Assembly: GCA_903830015.1 (NCBI GenBank)
Contig: CAIKSH010000370.1
Coordinates: 1-19,197 of the forward strand
Reading direction: 5' to 3'
DNA length: 19,197 bases
Source: an uncultured Solirubrobacterales bacterium
GTDB taxonomy: Bacteria > Actinomycetota > Thermoleophilia > Solirubrobacterales > Solirubrobacteraceae
Shown here: piece by piece, positions 1-6,977 of the stretch
How the letters are laid out: each line of letters opens with the position of its first letter
Numbering within the stretch: position 1 is the stretch's first letter
Notes under the pieces: model-generated
The model's database searches: none
The model's input: only the letters and a program-made list of their open reading frames with translations
What the model was told of the DNA's origin: nothing
Translations under genes and position numbers: made by a program

Positions 1-187
1 GAAGGGGCTGGCCCGGGACGGCATGACCATGGTCGTGGTCACTCACGAAACCGGCTTTGCCCGCGAGGTTGCCGACTCGGTGGTCTTCATGGACGACGGC
101 GTGGTGGTCGAGGAGGCCCCGCCCGAGGAACTGTTCAGCAACCCGCAGCACGAGCGCACGAAGCGCTTCCTGGCCACGGTTCTCTAG
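1..187 (+). CDS. Polar amino acid ABC transporter ATP-binding protein (C-terminal fragment)
   Basis: Only the last 61 codons are in the window; the reading frame starts at base 2 and stops with TAG at 185-187. The fragment contains the H-loop (VVVTHE), followed by [16 protein letters not shown], a proline-rich PPEELF turn and [11 protein letters not shown]. This is the standard C-terminus of GlnQ/ArtP-type ATPases, which power uptake of polar amino acids such as glutamine, glutamate or arginine at the cytoplasmic face of a membrane permease. The Walker A, Q-loop and signature motifs lie upstream of the window, so substrate cannot be judged. The stop codon interlocks with the convergent dinB stop in a shared CTAG (184-187), leaving no room for an intrinsic terminator. 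Family assignment is firm; the exact substrate is unknown. Confidence 0.9.
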   Translation, partial: KGLARDGMTMVVVTHETGFAREVADSVVFMDDGVVVEEAPPEELFSNPQHERTKRFLATVL

Positions 188-1260
188 GCAGCGGCCTCCC
201 CGGCCACCGGGAGCGTGAGCTGCCCCGGACCGGCGACCGCGGCGGGGCCGGCGAAACCGGTGACCCCGACGCCCAGGAGACGGACCGGGCGCGGCGGCGA
301 GTACTCGCGCAGGAGCTCGATCGCGACCTTCCCGATCTCGGAGGCACCGGCCACCTCCTGGGGAAGGGTTCGGGCCCGGGTCACCGTTGTCCAGTCGTCC
401 AGGCGCACCTTGATCCTCACCGTCCGCCCGCGCCGTCCGCTGCGGGCCAGCCCGGCAGCCAGGTCGCTGGCCAGCGCCAGGAGCCTCTCCTCCATCTCCT
501 CGGCCCCGGCGATGTCGAAATCGAAGGTTGACTCCCGCGACTCGCTTACCGCCTCGCGCTCGGTGACGATTTCGTCGGAGGCCTCGAAGTGTGAGAGGGC
601 CAGCAGGTGCGGGCCCTGGCGCTCACCGAAATGCCCGGCCAGCCAGCCCGGATCGCAGCGGGCCAACTGGTCGATCGTCCCCACGCCCAGGGCTTCGAGC
701 TTGGCTGCGGTCTTGGGGCCAATCCCGGGAATCATCCGGGGGCTCTCGCCGCGGAAGCGCAGGAAGGCCTGGCGCCGGTCCAGAACGACGAAACCGGCCG
801 GCTTCTCTGCGTCGGAGGCGATCTTGGCCACCAGCCGGTTCGGCCCGATTCCCACAGAAACGCTCATTCCGGTGAGGATCGAGACCTCCGCAACGACCCG
901 GCGCACGGCGCTCTTGGGCGAAAGGAGCCCGGAAAGGTCGAGGAAGGCCTCGTCCAGGCCCAGCTGCTCGACCCGGGCGATGTGCTCCCGCACCACCGCC
1001 ATGACCCGCTCGGAAACCTCCTTGTAGGCGGCAAAGTCGGGGGCGATAACCGTCGCCTGGGGGCACAGGCGCAGCGCCTGGGAGGCCGGCATGGCCGAGC
1101 CGACGCCGTACCGGCGGGCCTCGTAGGAAGCGGTGGTGACCACGGCCCGCGGGCCGCTGCCGGCGACGATCACCGGAAGGCCGCGCAGCTCCGGGCGCCG
1201 CTGAAGCTCCACCGCGGCGTAGAAAGCGTCCAGATCAATATGGGCAACCGGACCCGGCAC
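184..1260 (-). CDS. dinB: DNA polymerase IV (Y-family translesion polymerase)
   Basis: The 358-residue protein is a Y-family polymerase that copies past damaged bases. The N-terminus has the palm metal site [12 protein letters not shown] (D9) and a second acidic pair in [10 protein letters not shown] (D103, E104). [19 protein letters not shown] is also typical, followed by a helix-hairpin-helix thumb ([17 protein letters not shown]) and a little-finger domain. QLTLP at residues 347-351, close to the C-terminus, resembles the QLxLF sliding-clamp-binding motif. The start is GTG at 1258-1260, chosen because it places the catalytic HID motif normally at residues 7-9 and because a TACCCT -10 box lies 6 nt upstream, suggesting a leaderless message. 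No LexA-like box (GAAC-N4-GTTC) was seen. It is divergent from the rhodopsin gene and convergent with the ABC ATPase. Length fits the family. Confidence 0.95.
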   Translation of the reverse strand: MPGPVAHIDLDAFYAAVELQRRPELRGLPVIVAGSGPRAVVTTASYEARRYGVGSAMPASQALRLCPQATVIAPDFAAYKEVSERVMAVVREHIARVEQLGLDEAFLDLSGLLSPKSAVRRVVAEVSILTGMSVSVGIGPNRLVAKIASDAEKPAGFVVLDRRQAFLRFRGESPRMIPGIGPKTAAKLEALGVGTIDQLARCDPGWLAGHFGERQGPHLLALSHFEASDEIVTEREAVSESRESTFDFDIAGAEEMEERLLALASDLAAGLARSGRRGRTVRIKVRLDDWTTVTRARTLPQEVAGASEIGKVAIELLREYSPPRPVRLLGVGVTGFAGPAAVAGPGQLTLPVAGEAAA

Positions 1261-1272
1261 CGATTCAGGGTA
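1258..1272 (-). promoter_or_regulatory. Leaderless-type promoter of dinB
   Basis: Read on the minus strand, TACCCT (plus 1267-1272) lies 6 nt before the GTG start. A TAnnnT hexamer at this distance puts the transcription start at or next to the start codon, and no Shine-Dalgarno sequence is present. No convincing -35 hexamer was seen. The same arrangement recurs at seven other genes of this window, which supports it. Confidence 0.55.
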
Positions 1273-1287
1273 GGTGCGGAGGGCGAT

Positions 1288-1309
1288 GGAATGCAGGAAA
1301 CGCCATTCC
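1288..1309. promoter_or_regulatory. Inverted repeat between divergent dinB and rhodopsin promoters
   Basis: GGAATG (1288-1293) and CATTCC (1304-1309) form a perfect 6-bp inverted repeat with a 10-nt spacer. It lies where the -35 regions of both the dinB promoter (-10 at 1267-1272) and the proposed rhodopsin promoter (-10 at 1325-1330) would fall, so a bound protein could influence either. I do not recognise the motif as belonging to a known regulator. A 6-bp repeat can arise by chance, so this is a candidate operator only. Confidence 0.3.
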
Positions 1310-1324
1310 GGTGGTGATCCTAGG

Positions 1325-1402
1325 TAGGGTTACCGCCGTAATCGGCGAAGTTGAAGGTCGGTCCCGGTCGGGGCCGGCAAACTGCCCCTAGGAGGAGCAA
1401 TA
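1325..1402 (+). promoter_or_regulatory. Rhodopsin promoter, structured 5' leader and Shine-Dalgarno
   Basis: TAGGGT (1325-1330) is a plausible -10 box, giving a leader of about 65 nt. Three small hairpins can be drawn in a row: CGCCG/CGGCG with a TAAT loop (1334-1347), GGTCCC/GGGGCC with a GGTC loop and one G-U pair (1360-1375), and GGCA/TGCC with an AAC loop (1376-1386). A strong Shine-Dalgarno GGAGGA (1391-1396) follows, 6 nt before the GTG start at 1403. The ribosome-binding site decides this start. It contrasts with the leaderless pattern of most neighbours. The hairpins are a hand-drawn prediction. Confidence 0.5.
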
Positions 1403-2203
1403 GTGAGTGATCTGATGCAAACTTCCACGCAGGAGACGTGGCTCTGGATCGGGACGATCGGCATGGCCATCGGCGCGTTCGTGATCTATTTCCTCGGCGC
1501 GAAGATGAAGGAGCGCCACCACGCGATCACGGGTTTCTTCGTGTGCGCCATTGCTGCCTGCATGTACCTGCTCATGGCCTTCGGCCAGGGCGACGTCGTC
1601 GTATCCAAGGCGACGCTGGCCATCACCCCGATCGGGGTCGGTGCCGACGTCAATGCCGAGCTGGTCTACTGGGCCCGCTACCTGGACTGGGTCTTCACGA
1701 CGCCGCTCCTGCTCATCGGCCTGATGACCGTTGGGCTCAAGGCGCTCAGCACCACCGGTGAGGTCGTCCGCGAGCGCGCGGCGCTCGTCGGTGGCGTAAT
1801 CGGGGCCGACGTCCTGATGATCCTGACCGGCCTCTTCGGGGCGCTCTCGCTGAATGACAACCACAAGTACGTGTGGTTCGCCATCTCCTGCGGGTTCTTC
1901 CTCGCGGTGCTGGTGCTCATCTGGGGCCCGATCCGGGCTGCCGCAGCCGAACAGGGCGCCGGAGTGGCAGCGCTCTACGGGAAGCTCCTGGGCATCCTGA
2001 CCGTGCTGTGGTTCATCTACCCGGTCCTCTGGATCCTCGGAACCGAGGGCACGGGCACGATCAGCCTCAACACCGAGGTGATCGTCTTCACGATCATCGA
2101 CCTTGCCGCCAAGGTCGGCTTCGGAATCCTGCTGGTTGTCGGGGTCAAGAAGCTCGACACCGCCGGCGCGGGCAGCTCCGCCCCGGCGGCGGCGACCAAC
2201 TGA
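1403..2203 (+). CDS. Microbial (type I) rhodopsin, DTG motif, probable proton pump
   Basis: This 266-residue seven-helix retinal protein aligns by eye with bacteriorhodopsin (BR). The retinal lysine is K237 (BR K216) with D233 (BR D212). In helix C, RYLDWVFTTPLLLIG gives R92 (R82), D95 (D85, Schiff-base proton acceptor), T99 (T89) and G106 where BR has the cytoplasmic donor D96. The motif is therefore D-T-G. D136 matches D115; W96, W203, Y206, P207 and W210 line the pocket. E215 and E225 match the E194/E204 proton-release pair. L103 matches the spectral-tuning leucine of green-absorbing proteorhodopsin. F159 occupies the position that is glycine in carotenoid-antenna-binding xanthorhodopsin, so an antenna is unlikely. 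Outward proton pumping is inferred from D95/T99 and the release glutamates; a sensory role cannot be excluded, although no transducer gene is adjacent. Start GTG is fixed by a strong Shine-Dalgarno. Confidence 0.93.
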   Translation: MSDLMQTSTQETWLWIGTIGMAIGAFVIYFLGAKMKERHHAITGFFVCAIAACMYLLMAFGQGDVVVSKATLAITPIGVGADVNAELVYWARYLDWVFTTPLLLIGLMTVGLKALSTTGEVVRERAALVGGVIGADVLMILTGLFGALSLNDNHKYVWFAISCGFFLAVLVLIWGPIRAAAAEQGAGVAALYGKLLGILTVLWFIYPVLWILGTEGTGTISLNTEVIVFTIIDLAAKVGFGILLVVGVKKLDTAGAGSSAPAAATN

Positions 2204-2226
2204 TCGCCGCCCGATAGGACGGAACT

Positions 2227-2260
2227 GGCCCCCGGACGCTTCGGCGCCGGGGGCCTTTTT
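2227..2260 (+). terminator. Intrinsic terminator after the rhodopsin gene
   Basis: GGCCCCCGG (2227-2235) pairs perfectly with CCGGGGGCC (2247-2255). After a bulged A, the stem continues as CGC/GCG capped by a TTCG tetraloop (2240-2243). Five T residues follow (2256-2260). The orientation of the T tract terminates the rhodopsin transcript 24 nt after its stop codon and insulates it from the convergent sigma-factor gene. Confidence 0.9.
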
Positions 2261-2274
2261 CGTTCCAGGGCCGC

Positions 2275-2814
2275 TCAGGCGGCCGCTGCGAGCGGGCTCT
2301 CTTCGAACTCGTCGCGGAGCTTGCCCAGGCCGAGCCGGATGCGGCTCTTGGCAGTGCCCAACGGCACGTTTACCCGCTGGGCGACCTCCTGGGCGGTGAG
2401 CCCACCCCAGTAGGCCAGGACCACCGCTTCACGCTGCTGTTCGGGAAGGGTCTTCAGGGCACTCGTGAGGTCACGCCGGGCCGAACGCTGCTCGACCACC
2501 CGCTCGGGGCCCTCGGGGCCCTTCTCGCCCTCCACCGCGACCTGCACCTTGAGCCGGTCACCGGCGCGACCGGAAGCCTGGCCCTCACGCCACAGGTCGA
2601 GCGCGCGGCTGCGTCCCATGAGGCGCAGGTAGCTGCCGAGCTCCCCACGGCGCGAATCGAATGCCTCGGGCTTGCGCCAGACCTTCATGAAGACGTCCTG
2701 GACGACGTCCTGGGCCTGGGCCTGGTTGCCGAGAATCCGGTAGGCGGCGGCGTAGACGCCGCGGTGATGCTGCTCGTAGACCTCGGAGTAGATGTTGGGA
2801 TCGCTGAGATTCAT
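2275..2814 (-). CDS. ECF-type RNA polymerase sigma factor
   Basis: The 179-residue protein has the two-domain layout of extracytoplasmic-function sigma factors. Region 2 is at about residues 14-80 (VVQDVFMKVWRKPEAFD, then GSYLRLMGRSRALDLWRE), followed by a charged linker rich in E, G and R. Region 4 is at about 117-169 (LPEQQREAVVLAYWGGLTAQ, then VPLGTAKSRIRLGLGKLRDE). The GGLTxxEVA and VPLGTxKSRIRxGL signatures resemble the SigK-like branch, whose partners are membrane anti-sigma factors with an RskA domain. No anti-sigma gene is adjacent; an RskA-like protein is encoded at 7020-7979. The ATG follows an AAAGGAAA purine stretch that can serve as a weak Shine-Dalgarno. The gene is convergent with the rhodopsin and divergent from WS/DGAT. 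The assignment as ECF sigma is firm; the subgroup is tentative. Confidence 0.93.
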   Translation of the reverse strand: MNLSDPNIYSEVYEQHHRGVYAAAYRILGNQAQAQDVVQDVFMKVWRKPEAFDSRRGELGSYLRLMGRSRALDLWREGQASGRAGDRLKVQVAVEGEKGPEGPERVVEQRSARRDLTSALKTLPEQQREAVVLAYWGGLTAQEVAQRVNVPLGTAKSRIRLGLGKLRDEFEESPLAAAA

Positions 2815-2835
2815 GCGTTTCCTTTCCGATGCTTC

Positions 2836-2877
2836 TTCAACAGCTTGTTCAACCTTACCACAATGTTGTTGAAGGTT
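2836..2877. promoter_or_regulatory. AT-rich operator-like cluster of TTCAAC half-sites upstream of the sigma gene
   Basis: Within an unusually AT-rich stretch, TTCAAC occurs at 2836-2841 and 2848-2853, and its reverse complement GTTGAA at 2868-2873. AACCTT (2851-2856) and AAGGTT (2872-2877) form an inverted repeat. The middle copy overlaps TAAGGT (minus strand, plus coordinates 2852-2857), a plausible -10 box for the sigma gene that would leave a leader of about 30 nt. The outer copies flank it. This looks like a multi-site operator or an autoregulated promoter. The regulator is unknown; -35 elements are not clear. Confidence 0.45.
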
Positions 2878-2908
2878 AGTGCCTGGCCGGACAGACCCCT
2901 CGCTGGCC

Positions 2909-2925
2909 TATAAACTCGGCCTATG
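2909..2925 (+). promoter_or_regulatory. Leaderless-type promoter of the WS/DGAT gene
   Basis: TATAAACT (2909-2916) contains the hexamer TAAACT (2911-2916), ending 6 nt before the ATG at 2923. The expected transcription start coincides with the A of the ATG. There is no Shine-Dalgarno. This is the most AT-rich -10 box among the leaderless candidates in this window. Confidence 0.6.
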
Positions 2926-4410
2926 GCGAACCCCGACCGCCTATCCGGGCTGGACGCAGCCTTCCTCGAGCTGGAACGAGGCGGTGCCCACATGCACGTC
3001 GCCTCGGTCATGACCTTTGAGGGCTCGCCCCCCTCTTACGAGGAGCTCTTCGAAGCGATCGGCGACCGCCTGCACCTCGTCCCGCGGTACCGGCAGAAGC
3101 TCGCCCGGGTGCCGCTGGGCCTCGGGCGCCCGGTCTGGGTCGACGACCCCAGCTTCAACCTCCTTTACCACCTGCGCCATACCGCTCTGCCCCAGCCGGG
3201 TTCGAACGCCCAGCTCGCCGCCCTGGCCGCCCGGATCTTCGCCTCCCGCCTGGACCGCTCGAAGCCGCTCTGGGAGATCTACCTCGTCGAGGGGCTCGAG
3301 CCGGCCCCCGACGGCACCGAGCGCTTCGCCGTGATCGCCAAGACCCACCACGCCCTGGTGGACGGCATCTCGGGCGTGGACATCACCGCCGTCCTGTTCT
3401 CGACAGCCCAGGACGCCGCGCCGGTCGGGCCGCCGGCCTCTCCGTGGGCGCCACGGCCCCAGCCGACCGAGGGCGAACTGGTGGCCGGGGTCATCCAGGA
3501 CGGCCTCTCCGACCCGCTGGCGCCGGTTCGGGCGACGAGCCGCATGCTCCGCGACCCTTCCCGCGCGGTGGGCCGGCTGGCCGAAAAGCTCGAGGTAACC
3601 GGCTCGCTGCTCATCAGCAGTACCGGCGCGGCCCCCGACACGCCGTTGAATCGCAGGATCGGTAGCCACCGGCGCTACGGCTGGGTCAACGCGCCCCTTG
3701 ATCTCTTCAAGGAGATCAAGAACGGGCTCGAGGGAACGATCAACGACGCGGTGCTGACCACCGTGGCGCTCGGGCTGGGCCGCTGGCTGCGCCGGCGCGG
3801 CGTCGACACCGACGGCCTCGTCCTGCGGACCATGGTCCCGGTCTCGGTGCGCACCACCGAGGAGCAGGGCGGCCTGGGCAACCAGGTCTCGGCCCTCTGG
3901 GCACCGCTGCCGGTCGGGGAGAGCGACCCGTCGATCGCCTTCCGGGCCGTCCGCGACGCCATGGGCGACCTCAAGAGCTCAGACCAGGCCCTGGGGGCCG
4001 AGACGATCACCGAGATCGCCGGCTTTGCCCCGCCGACCATCGCCAGCCAGGCGGCCAAGCTCCAGGCCCGACAGCGCCTCTTCAACCTCACCGTCACCAA
4101 CGTCCCCGGTCCCCAGACCCCGCTCTACCTCGTCGGTCGCCGGATGACCGCGATCTACCCGGTCGTGCCCCTGTCGGAGAAGACAGCGCTTGGCGTGGCC
4201 GTCATGAGCTACTGCGGACGACTCTGCTTCGGCCTGCTGGCCGACTACGACGCGATGCCCGACCTCGGTGACGTGGTCGAGGATTTCGAGGCGGCCATGT
4301 TCGAGCTCGCCCTGGCGGCGGAGACCACGCGCCAGCCCACGCCGGTCCGCGAGCGTCATCTCTCCCAGACCGCCGTTACGCCGGGCACCGTCTCGTACGC
4401 GGAAGCCTGA
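2923..4410 (+). CDS. Wax ester synthase/diacylglycerol O-acyltransferase (WS/DGAT family)
   Basis: The 495-residue protein belongs to the bacterial WS/DGAT family, which esterifies acyl-CoA to diacylglycerol or fatty alcohols to make storage triacylglycerol or wax. The N-terminus begins with the typical LSGLDAAFLELE, then MHVASVMTFEG. PLWEIYLVEGL (115-125) precedes the catalytic HHALVDG (142-148, matching HHxxxDG). The C-terminal domain carries RTMVPVSVRT and NVPGPQTPLYLVG, both common in the family. Length is normal. The start is fixed by the leaderless -10 box and by the family N-terminus. The enzyme probably associates with the inner membrane face and lipid droplets. nadE follows after 4 nt. 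Acyl-CoA synthetase, thioesterase and phosphatidyltransferase genes elsewhere in the window fit a lipid context but are not in this operon. Confidence 0.93.
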   Translation: MANPDRLSGLDAAFLELERGGAHMHVASVMTFEGSPPSYEELFEAIGDRLHLVPRYRQKLARVPLGLGRPVWVDDPSFNLLYHLRHTALPQPGSNAQLAALAARIFASRLDRSKPLWEIYLVEGLEPAPDGTERFAVIAKTHHALVDGISGVDITAVLFSTAQDAAPVGPPASPWAPRPQPTEGELVAGVIQDGLSDPLAPVRATSRMLRDPSRAVGRLAEKLEVTGSLLISSTGAAPDTPLNRRIGSHRRYGWVNAPLDLFKEIKNGLEGTINDAVLTTVALGLGRWLRRRGVDTDGLVLRTMVPVSVRTTEEQGGLGNQVSALWAPLPVGESDPSIAFRAVRDAMGDLKSSDQALGAETITEIAGFAPPTIASQAAKLQARQRLFNLTVTNVPGPQTPLYLVGRRMTAIYPVVPLSEKTALGVAVMSYCGRLCFGLLADYDAMPDLGDVVEDFEAAMFELALAAETTRQPTPVRERHLSQTAVTPGTVSYAEA

Positions 4411-4414
4411 TTCC

Positions 4415-6088
4415 TTGCGCCTGGCCCTCGCCCAGCTGGACCCGGTGGTAGGCGATGTCCCCGGCAACCGGGAGCTGCTGGCCCGGGCCATCGGCCAGGC
4501 GCGGGAGGCCGAAGCCGACCTGCTGGTCTCCGCCGAGCTGGCGGTCACTGGGTACCCGCCCGAAGACCTCCTCCACAAGCGCCATTTCCTGCGGGACGCC
4601 GGCGAGGCGATCGGCGAGCTGGCCACCCTCTGCGGCGGGATGACCGCGGTTATCGGCTACCCGCAGGCCGACGGCGACCGGGTCTACAACGCCGCCGCGG
4701 TAATCGTGGACGGCCGCCACGTGGCCAGCTACCGCAAGATCCACCTCCCCAACTACGGCGTCTTCGACGAGCACCGCTACTTCACGGCGGGCGACCGCCC
4801 CGCCGTGATCGATATCGGGGACGTACGGGTCGGCCTGACGATCTGCGAGGACATCTGGCTGACCGGGCCGCCGGCGACCGCCGAGGCGCAGGCCGGGGCC
4901 GGCCTGATCGTCAACCTCTCGGCTTCGCCGTGGCAATACGCCAAGGGCCACCTCCGCGAGGAGATGCTCCGCGAGCGCTGCCAGCAGACCGGCGCCGCGA
5001 TCGCCTTCTGCGGACAGGTGGGCGGCCAGGACGAGCTGGTCTTCGACGGCCATTCCCTGGTGCTGGACGCCGGCGGCGCCATCGTTGCCCGCGCCTCGCA
5101 GTTCGAGCCCGAGCTGCTCATATGCGACATCGAGCCCGTTGCACGCGAGGTCAGCGACCCGGGCGCGGCCGACGTATTGGCCAGCGCTGCGGCCGCCCAG
5201 GCGGCGGGCGTGCCGCTGCAGGCCCGCGTGGCCGAGGCCCTCGATGACGACGAGGCGGTCTACCGGGCCCTGGTGCTGGGCACCCGCGACTACACCGACA
5301 AGAACGGCTTCCCCGGCGTGGTCCTCGGCCTCTCCGGCGGCGTCGACTCGGCCCTCGTAGCCTGCGTGGCCGTGGACGCCCTCGGGCCCGAGCGGGTGGC
5401 CTGCGTGACGATGCCCTCGCAGTACACCTCCTCCGGAACCTACGACGACGCTCACGCCCTGGCGGCTGCCCTTCACGTGGACCTGGTTGAGCTGCCGATC
5501 GGCGACGTGCTGGACGCCTACCTCGAGAAGCTCGGGCCGCTGTTCCAGGGCCATGAGCCGGACATCACCGAAGAAAACCTCCAGGCACGGATCCGCGGGA
5601 ACTACCTGATGGCGATCTCCAACAAGTTCGGCTCCCTGGTCCTGACCACGGGCAACAAGTCGGAGATGGCGGTCGGCTACTCCACCCTCTACGGCGACAG
5701 CGCCGGCGGTTTTGCCGTCATCAAGGACGTGCCGAAGACCCTCGTCTACCGGCTCTGCGAGCTGCGCAACCGCCGGCCCGACCACCCGATTCCGGAGACG
5801 ATCCTCACCCGGGCCCCCTCGGCCGAGCTGCGTCCCGACCAGAGCGACCAGGACTCCCTTCCCCCCTACGACGTGCTCGACCCCCTGATCGAGGGTTACG
5901 TGGAGCAGGACCAGGGCATCGACGAGCTGGTCGCGTCCGGATTCGACCGGGAGACCGTGGAGAGGGTCGCCTCGCTGATCGACCGTGCCGAGTACAAGCG
6001 TCGCCAGCAGCCACCGGGGGTGAAGGTGACCGGAAAGGCCTTCGGGCGCGACCGCCGGATGCCGATCACCAGCCGCTACCGCGGCTGA
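4415..6088 (+). CDS. nadE: Glutamine-dependent NAD(+) synthetase
   Basis: This two-domain enzyme of about 557 residues makes NAD from nicotinate adenine dinucleotide, ATP and glutamine. The N-terminal nitrilase-like glutaminase domain has its catalytic triad at E41 (SAELAVTGYPPEDLL), K108 (YRKIHLPNYGVFDE) and C144 (LTICEDIW). The synthetase domain has the ATP pyrophosphatase loop SGGVDS (307-312) and the later TTGNKSEMAVGYSTLYGDS and KDVPKTLVYRLCELRN motifs. The most likely start is TTG at 4415, 4 nt after the WS/DGAT stop, because it yields the canonical N-terminus MRLALAQLDPVVGD; no Shine-Dalgarno is evident and upstream in-frame codons would run into WS/DGAT. Translational coupling is therefore likely. 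The stop overlaps the next ATG as TGATG. Confidence 0.94.
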   Translation: MRLALAQLDPVVGDVPGNRELLARAIGQAREAEADLLVSAELAVTGYPPEDLLHKRHFLRDAGEAIGELATLCGGMTAVIGYPQADGDRVYNAAAVIVDGRHVASYRKIHLPNYGVFDEHRYFTAGDRPAVIDIGDVRVGLTICEDIWLTGPPATAEAQAGAGLIVNLSASPWQYAKGHLREEMLRERCQQTGAAIAFCGQVGGQDELVFDGHSLVLDAGGAIVARASQFEPELLICDIEPVAREVSDPGAADVLASAAAAQAAGVPLQARVAEALDDDEAVYRALVLGTRDYTDKNGFPGVVLGLSGGVDSALVACVAVDALGPERVACVTMPSQYTSSGTYDDAHALAAALHVDLVELPIGDVLDAYLEKLGPLFQGHEPDITEENLQARIRGNYLMAISNKFGSLVLTTGNKSEMAVGYSTLYGDSAGGFAVIKDVPKTLVYRLCELRNRRPDHPIPETILTRAPSAELRPDQSDQDSLPPYDVLDPLIEGYVEQDQGIDELVASGFDRETVERVASLIDRAEYKRRQQPPGVKVTGKAFGRDRRMPITSRYRG

Positions 6089-6552
6089 TGTCCGGGCACT
6101 GGTCAAGGCGCCGCGAGGACGGCGTCGAGATATCCACCGATCCGGGCCGGCTCGACCTCGACCGGACCCACGCCGCGGTTGCCGCCAGCTTCTGGTGTGA
6201 GGGGATTCCGCGGCCGGTATTCGACCGCGCGCTCGAACACTCCCTCCCCTTCGGCCTCTACCTCCAGGACGGCGACCAGTGCGGGTTCTGCCGCGCGATG
6301 ACCGATACGGCGGTCTTCGGATACCTGACCGACGTGATCGTCTTCGAGGGCCACCGCAGCGAGGGTCTCGGGACCTGGATGGTCGAATCGGTGCTCCTCC
6401 ACCCCGACATGCAGGCCCTGCGGCGCACGCACCTGGCCACCCGCGACCGCCAGGAGCTGTTCGGCCGGCTCGGGTTCCGGCTCGACGCCCAGCCCGGGAT
6501 GCAGATGGACATCGTCCGCGAACCGGGCGAGCTCTGGCCGGCGGACGGCTAG
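6088..6552 (+). CDS. GNAT-family N-acetyltransferase
   Basis: The 154-residue protein has the GNAT fold pattern. A beta strand (YLTDVIVFEGHR) leads into the acetyl-CoA pyrophosphate loop R90-x-x-G93-x-G95 (HRSEGLGTWMVE), then a helix and a late LFGRLGFR segment that closes the acceptor site. The start ATG overlaps the nadE stop (TGATG at 6086-6090), so expression is probably coupled to nadE. The acceptor substrate is unknown; similar small GNATs act on amines of metabolites, antibiotics or proteins. The stop interlocks with the convergent thioesterase stop in CTAG (6549-6552). Confidence 0.87.
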   Translation: MSGHWSRRREDGVEISTDPGRLDLDRTHAAVAASFWCEGIPRPVFDRALEHSLPFGLYLQDGDQCGFCRAMTDTAVFGYLTDVIVFEGHRSEGLGTWMVESVLLHPDMQALRRTHLATRDRQELFGRLGFRLDAQPGMQMDIVREPGELWPADG

Positions 6553-6977
6553 GCCTGCGGAAGGGGGCGGACCGCGATCGTCATCCGCACGATCGCGCAC
6601 AGCCGCCCCTCGTCGTCGGTCAGGTCCACCTCCCACACCCATGTCGTCCGGCCCCGGTGGCGCCGGCGTGCCTCGGCGTGGATGGTGCCGCCGGTGACCG
6701 GCCGCAGGAAGCTCGTCTGGTTGGAAAGCCCGACGGCGATCATGCCCTCCGGGATCACCGCCGCCGCGGTAGCCGCCGAGGCGAGCGACTCAGCTATGGC
6801 CGCCAGGACGCCCCCGTGGACGATCCCGTAGGGCTGCTTGTGGTGGTCGGCGACCTCAACGGTTCCCCGGGCCAGCTCAGGCCCGGCAACCTCATACTGC
6901 AGGCCGATGAGAGCGTCGAAGGTCCGGTCGAGCGGGACGAGGGGGTCGAACTCGGGCGCCGGGCCGGACTCCTCCAT
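6549..6977 (-). CDS. PaaI-type hotdog-fold acyl-CoA thioesterase
   Basis: The 142-residue single hotdog domain has the hallmark HHKQPYGIVHGGVLAAIAES: HGG is at 54-56 and the general acid/base position is E63 on the central helix. Proteins of this family hydrolyse acyl- or aryl-CoA thioesters such as phenylacetyl-CoA or menaquinone-pathway intermediates. The substrate cannot be told from sequence. LSNQTSFLRPVTGGTIHAEA is also typical. The start is supported by TAGGGT placed 7 nt upstream on the minus strand. It is divergent from the 7020 gene across only 42 nt and convergent with the GNAT gene. Confidence 0.9.
   Translation of the reverse strand: MEESGPAPEFDPLVPLDRTFDALIGLQYEVAGPELARGTVEVADHHKQPYGIVHGGVLAAIAESLASAATAAAVIPEGMIAVGLSNQTSFLRPVTGGTIHAEARRRHRGRTTWVWEVDLTDDEGRLCAIVRMTIAVRPLPQA

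Noticed and set aside
1258..1403. SOS (LexA) box controlling dinB
   Set aside because: No GAAC-N4-GTTC-like sequence occurs in the intergenic region.
2836..2877. TTCAAC repeats as a CRISPR or satellite repeat
   Set aside because: The units are only 6 bp, in mixed orientation and confined to one promoter region, with no spacer-repeat regularity.
2811..3011. Small minus-strand frame opposite the start of WS/DGAT, crossing the intergenic region
   Set aside because: It overlaps the start of a well-supported gene and the regulatory region, and its product has no recognisable features.
4376..6106. Long minus-strand open frame (about 576 codons) opposite nadE
   Set aside because: It is antisense to a gene with complete catalytic motifs, its product shows no recognisable fold, and such frames are expected in GC-rich DNA because stop codons are rare.
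1403..6552. A rhodopsin-sigma-lipid operon or light-response island
   Set aside because: The rhodopsin is closed by a strong terminator and faces the sigma gene convergently; WS/DGAT has its own promoter. Proximity alone does not support a shared system, and no retinal-forming oxygenase or transducer gene is present.
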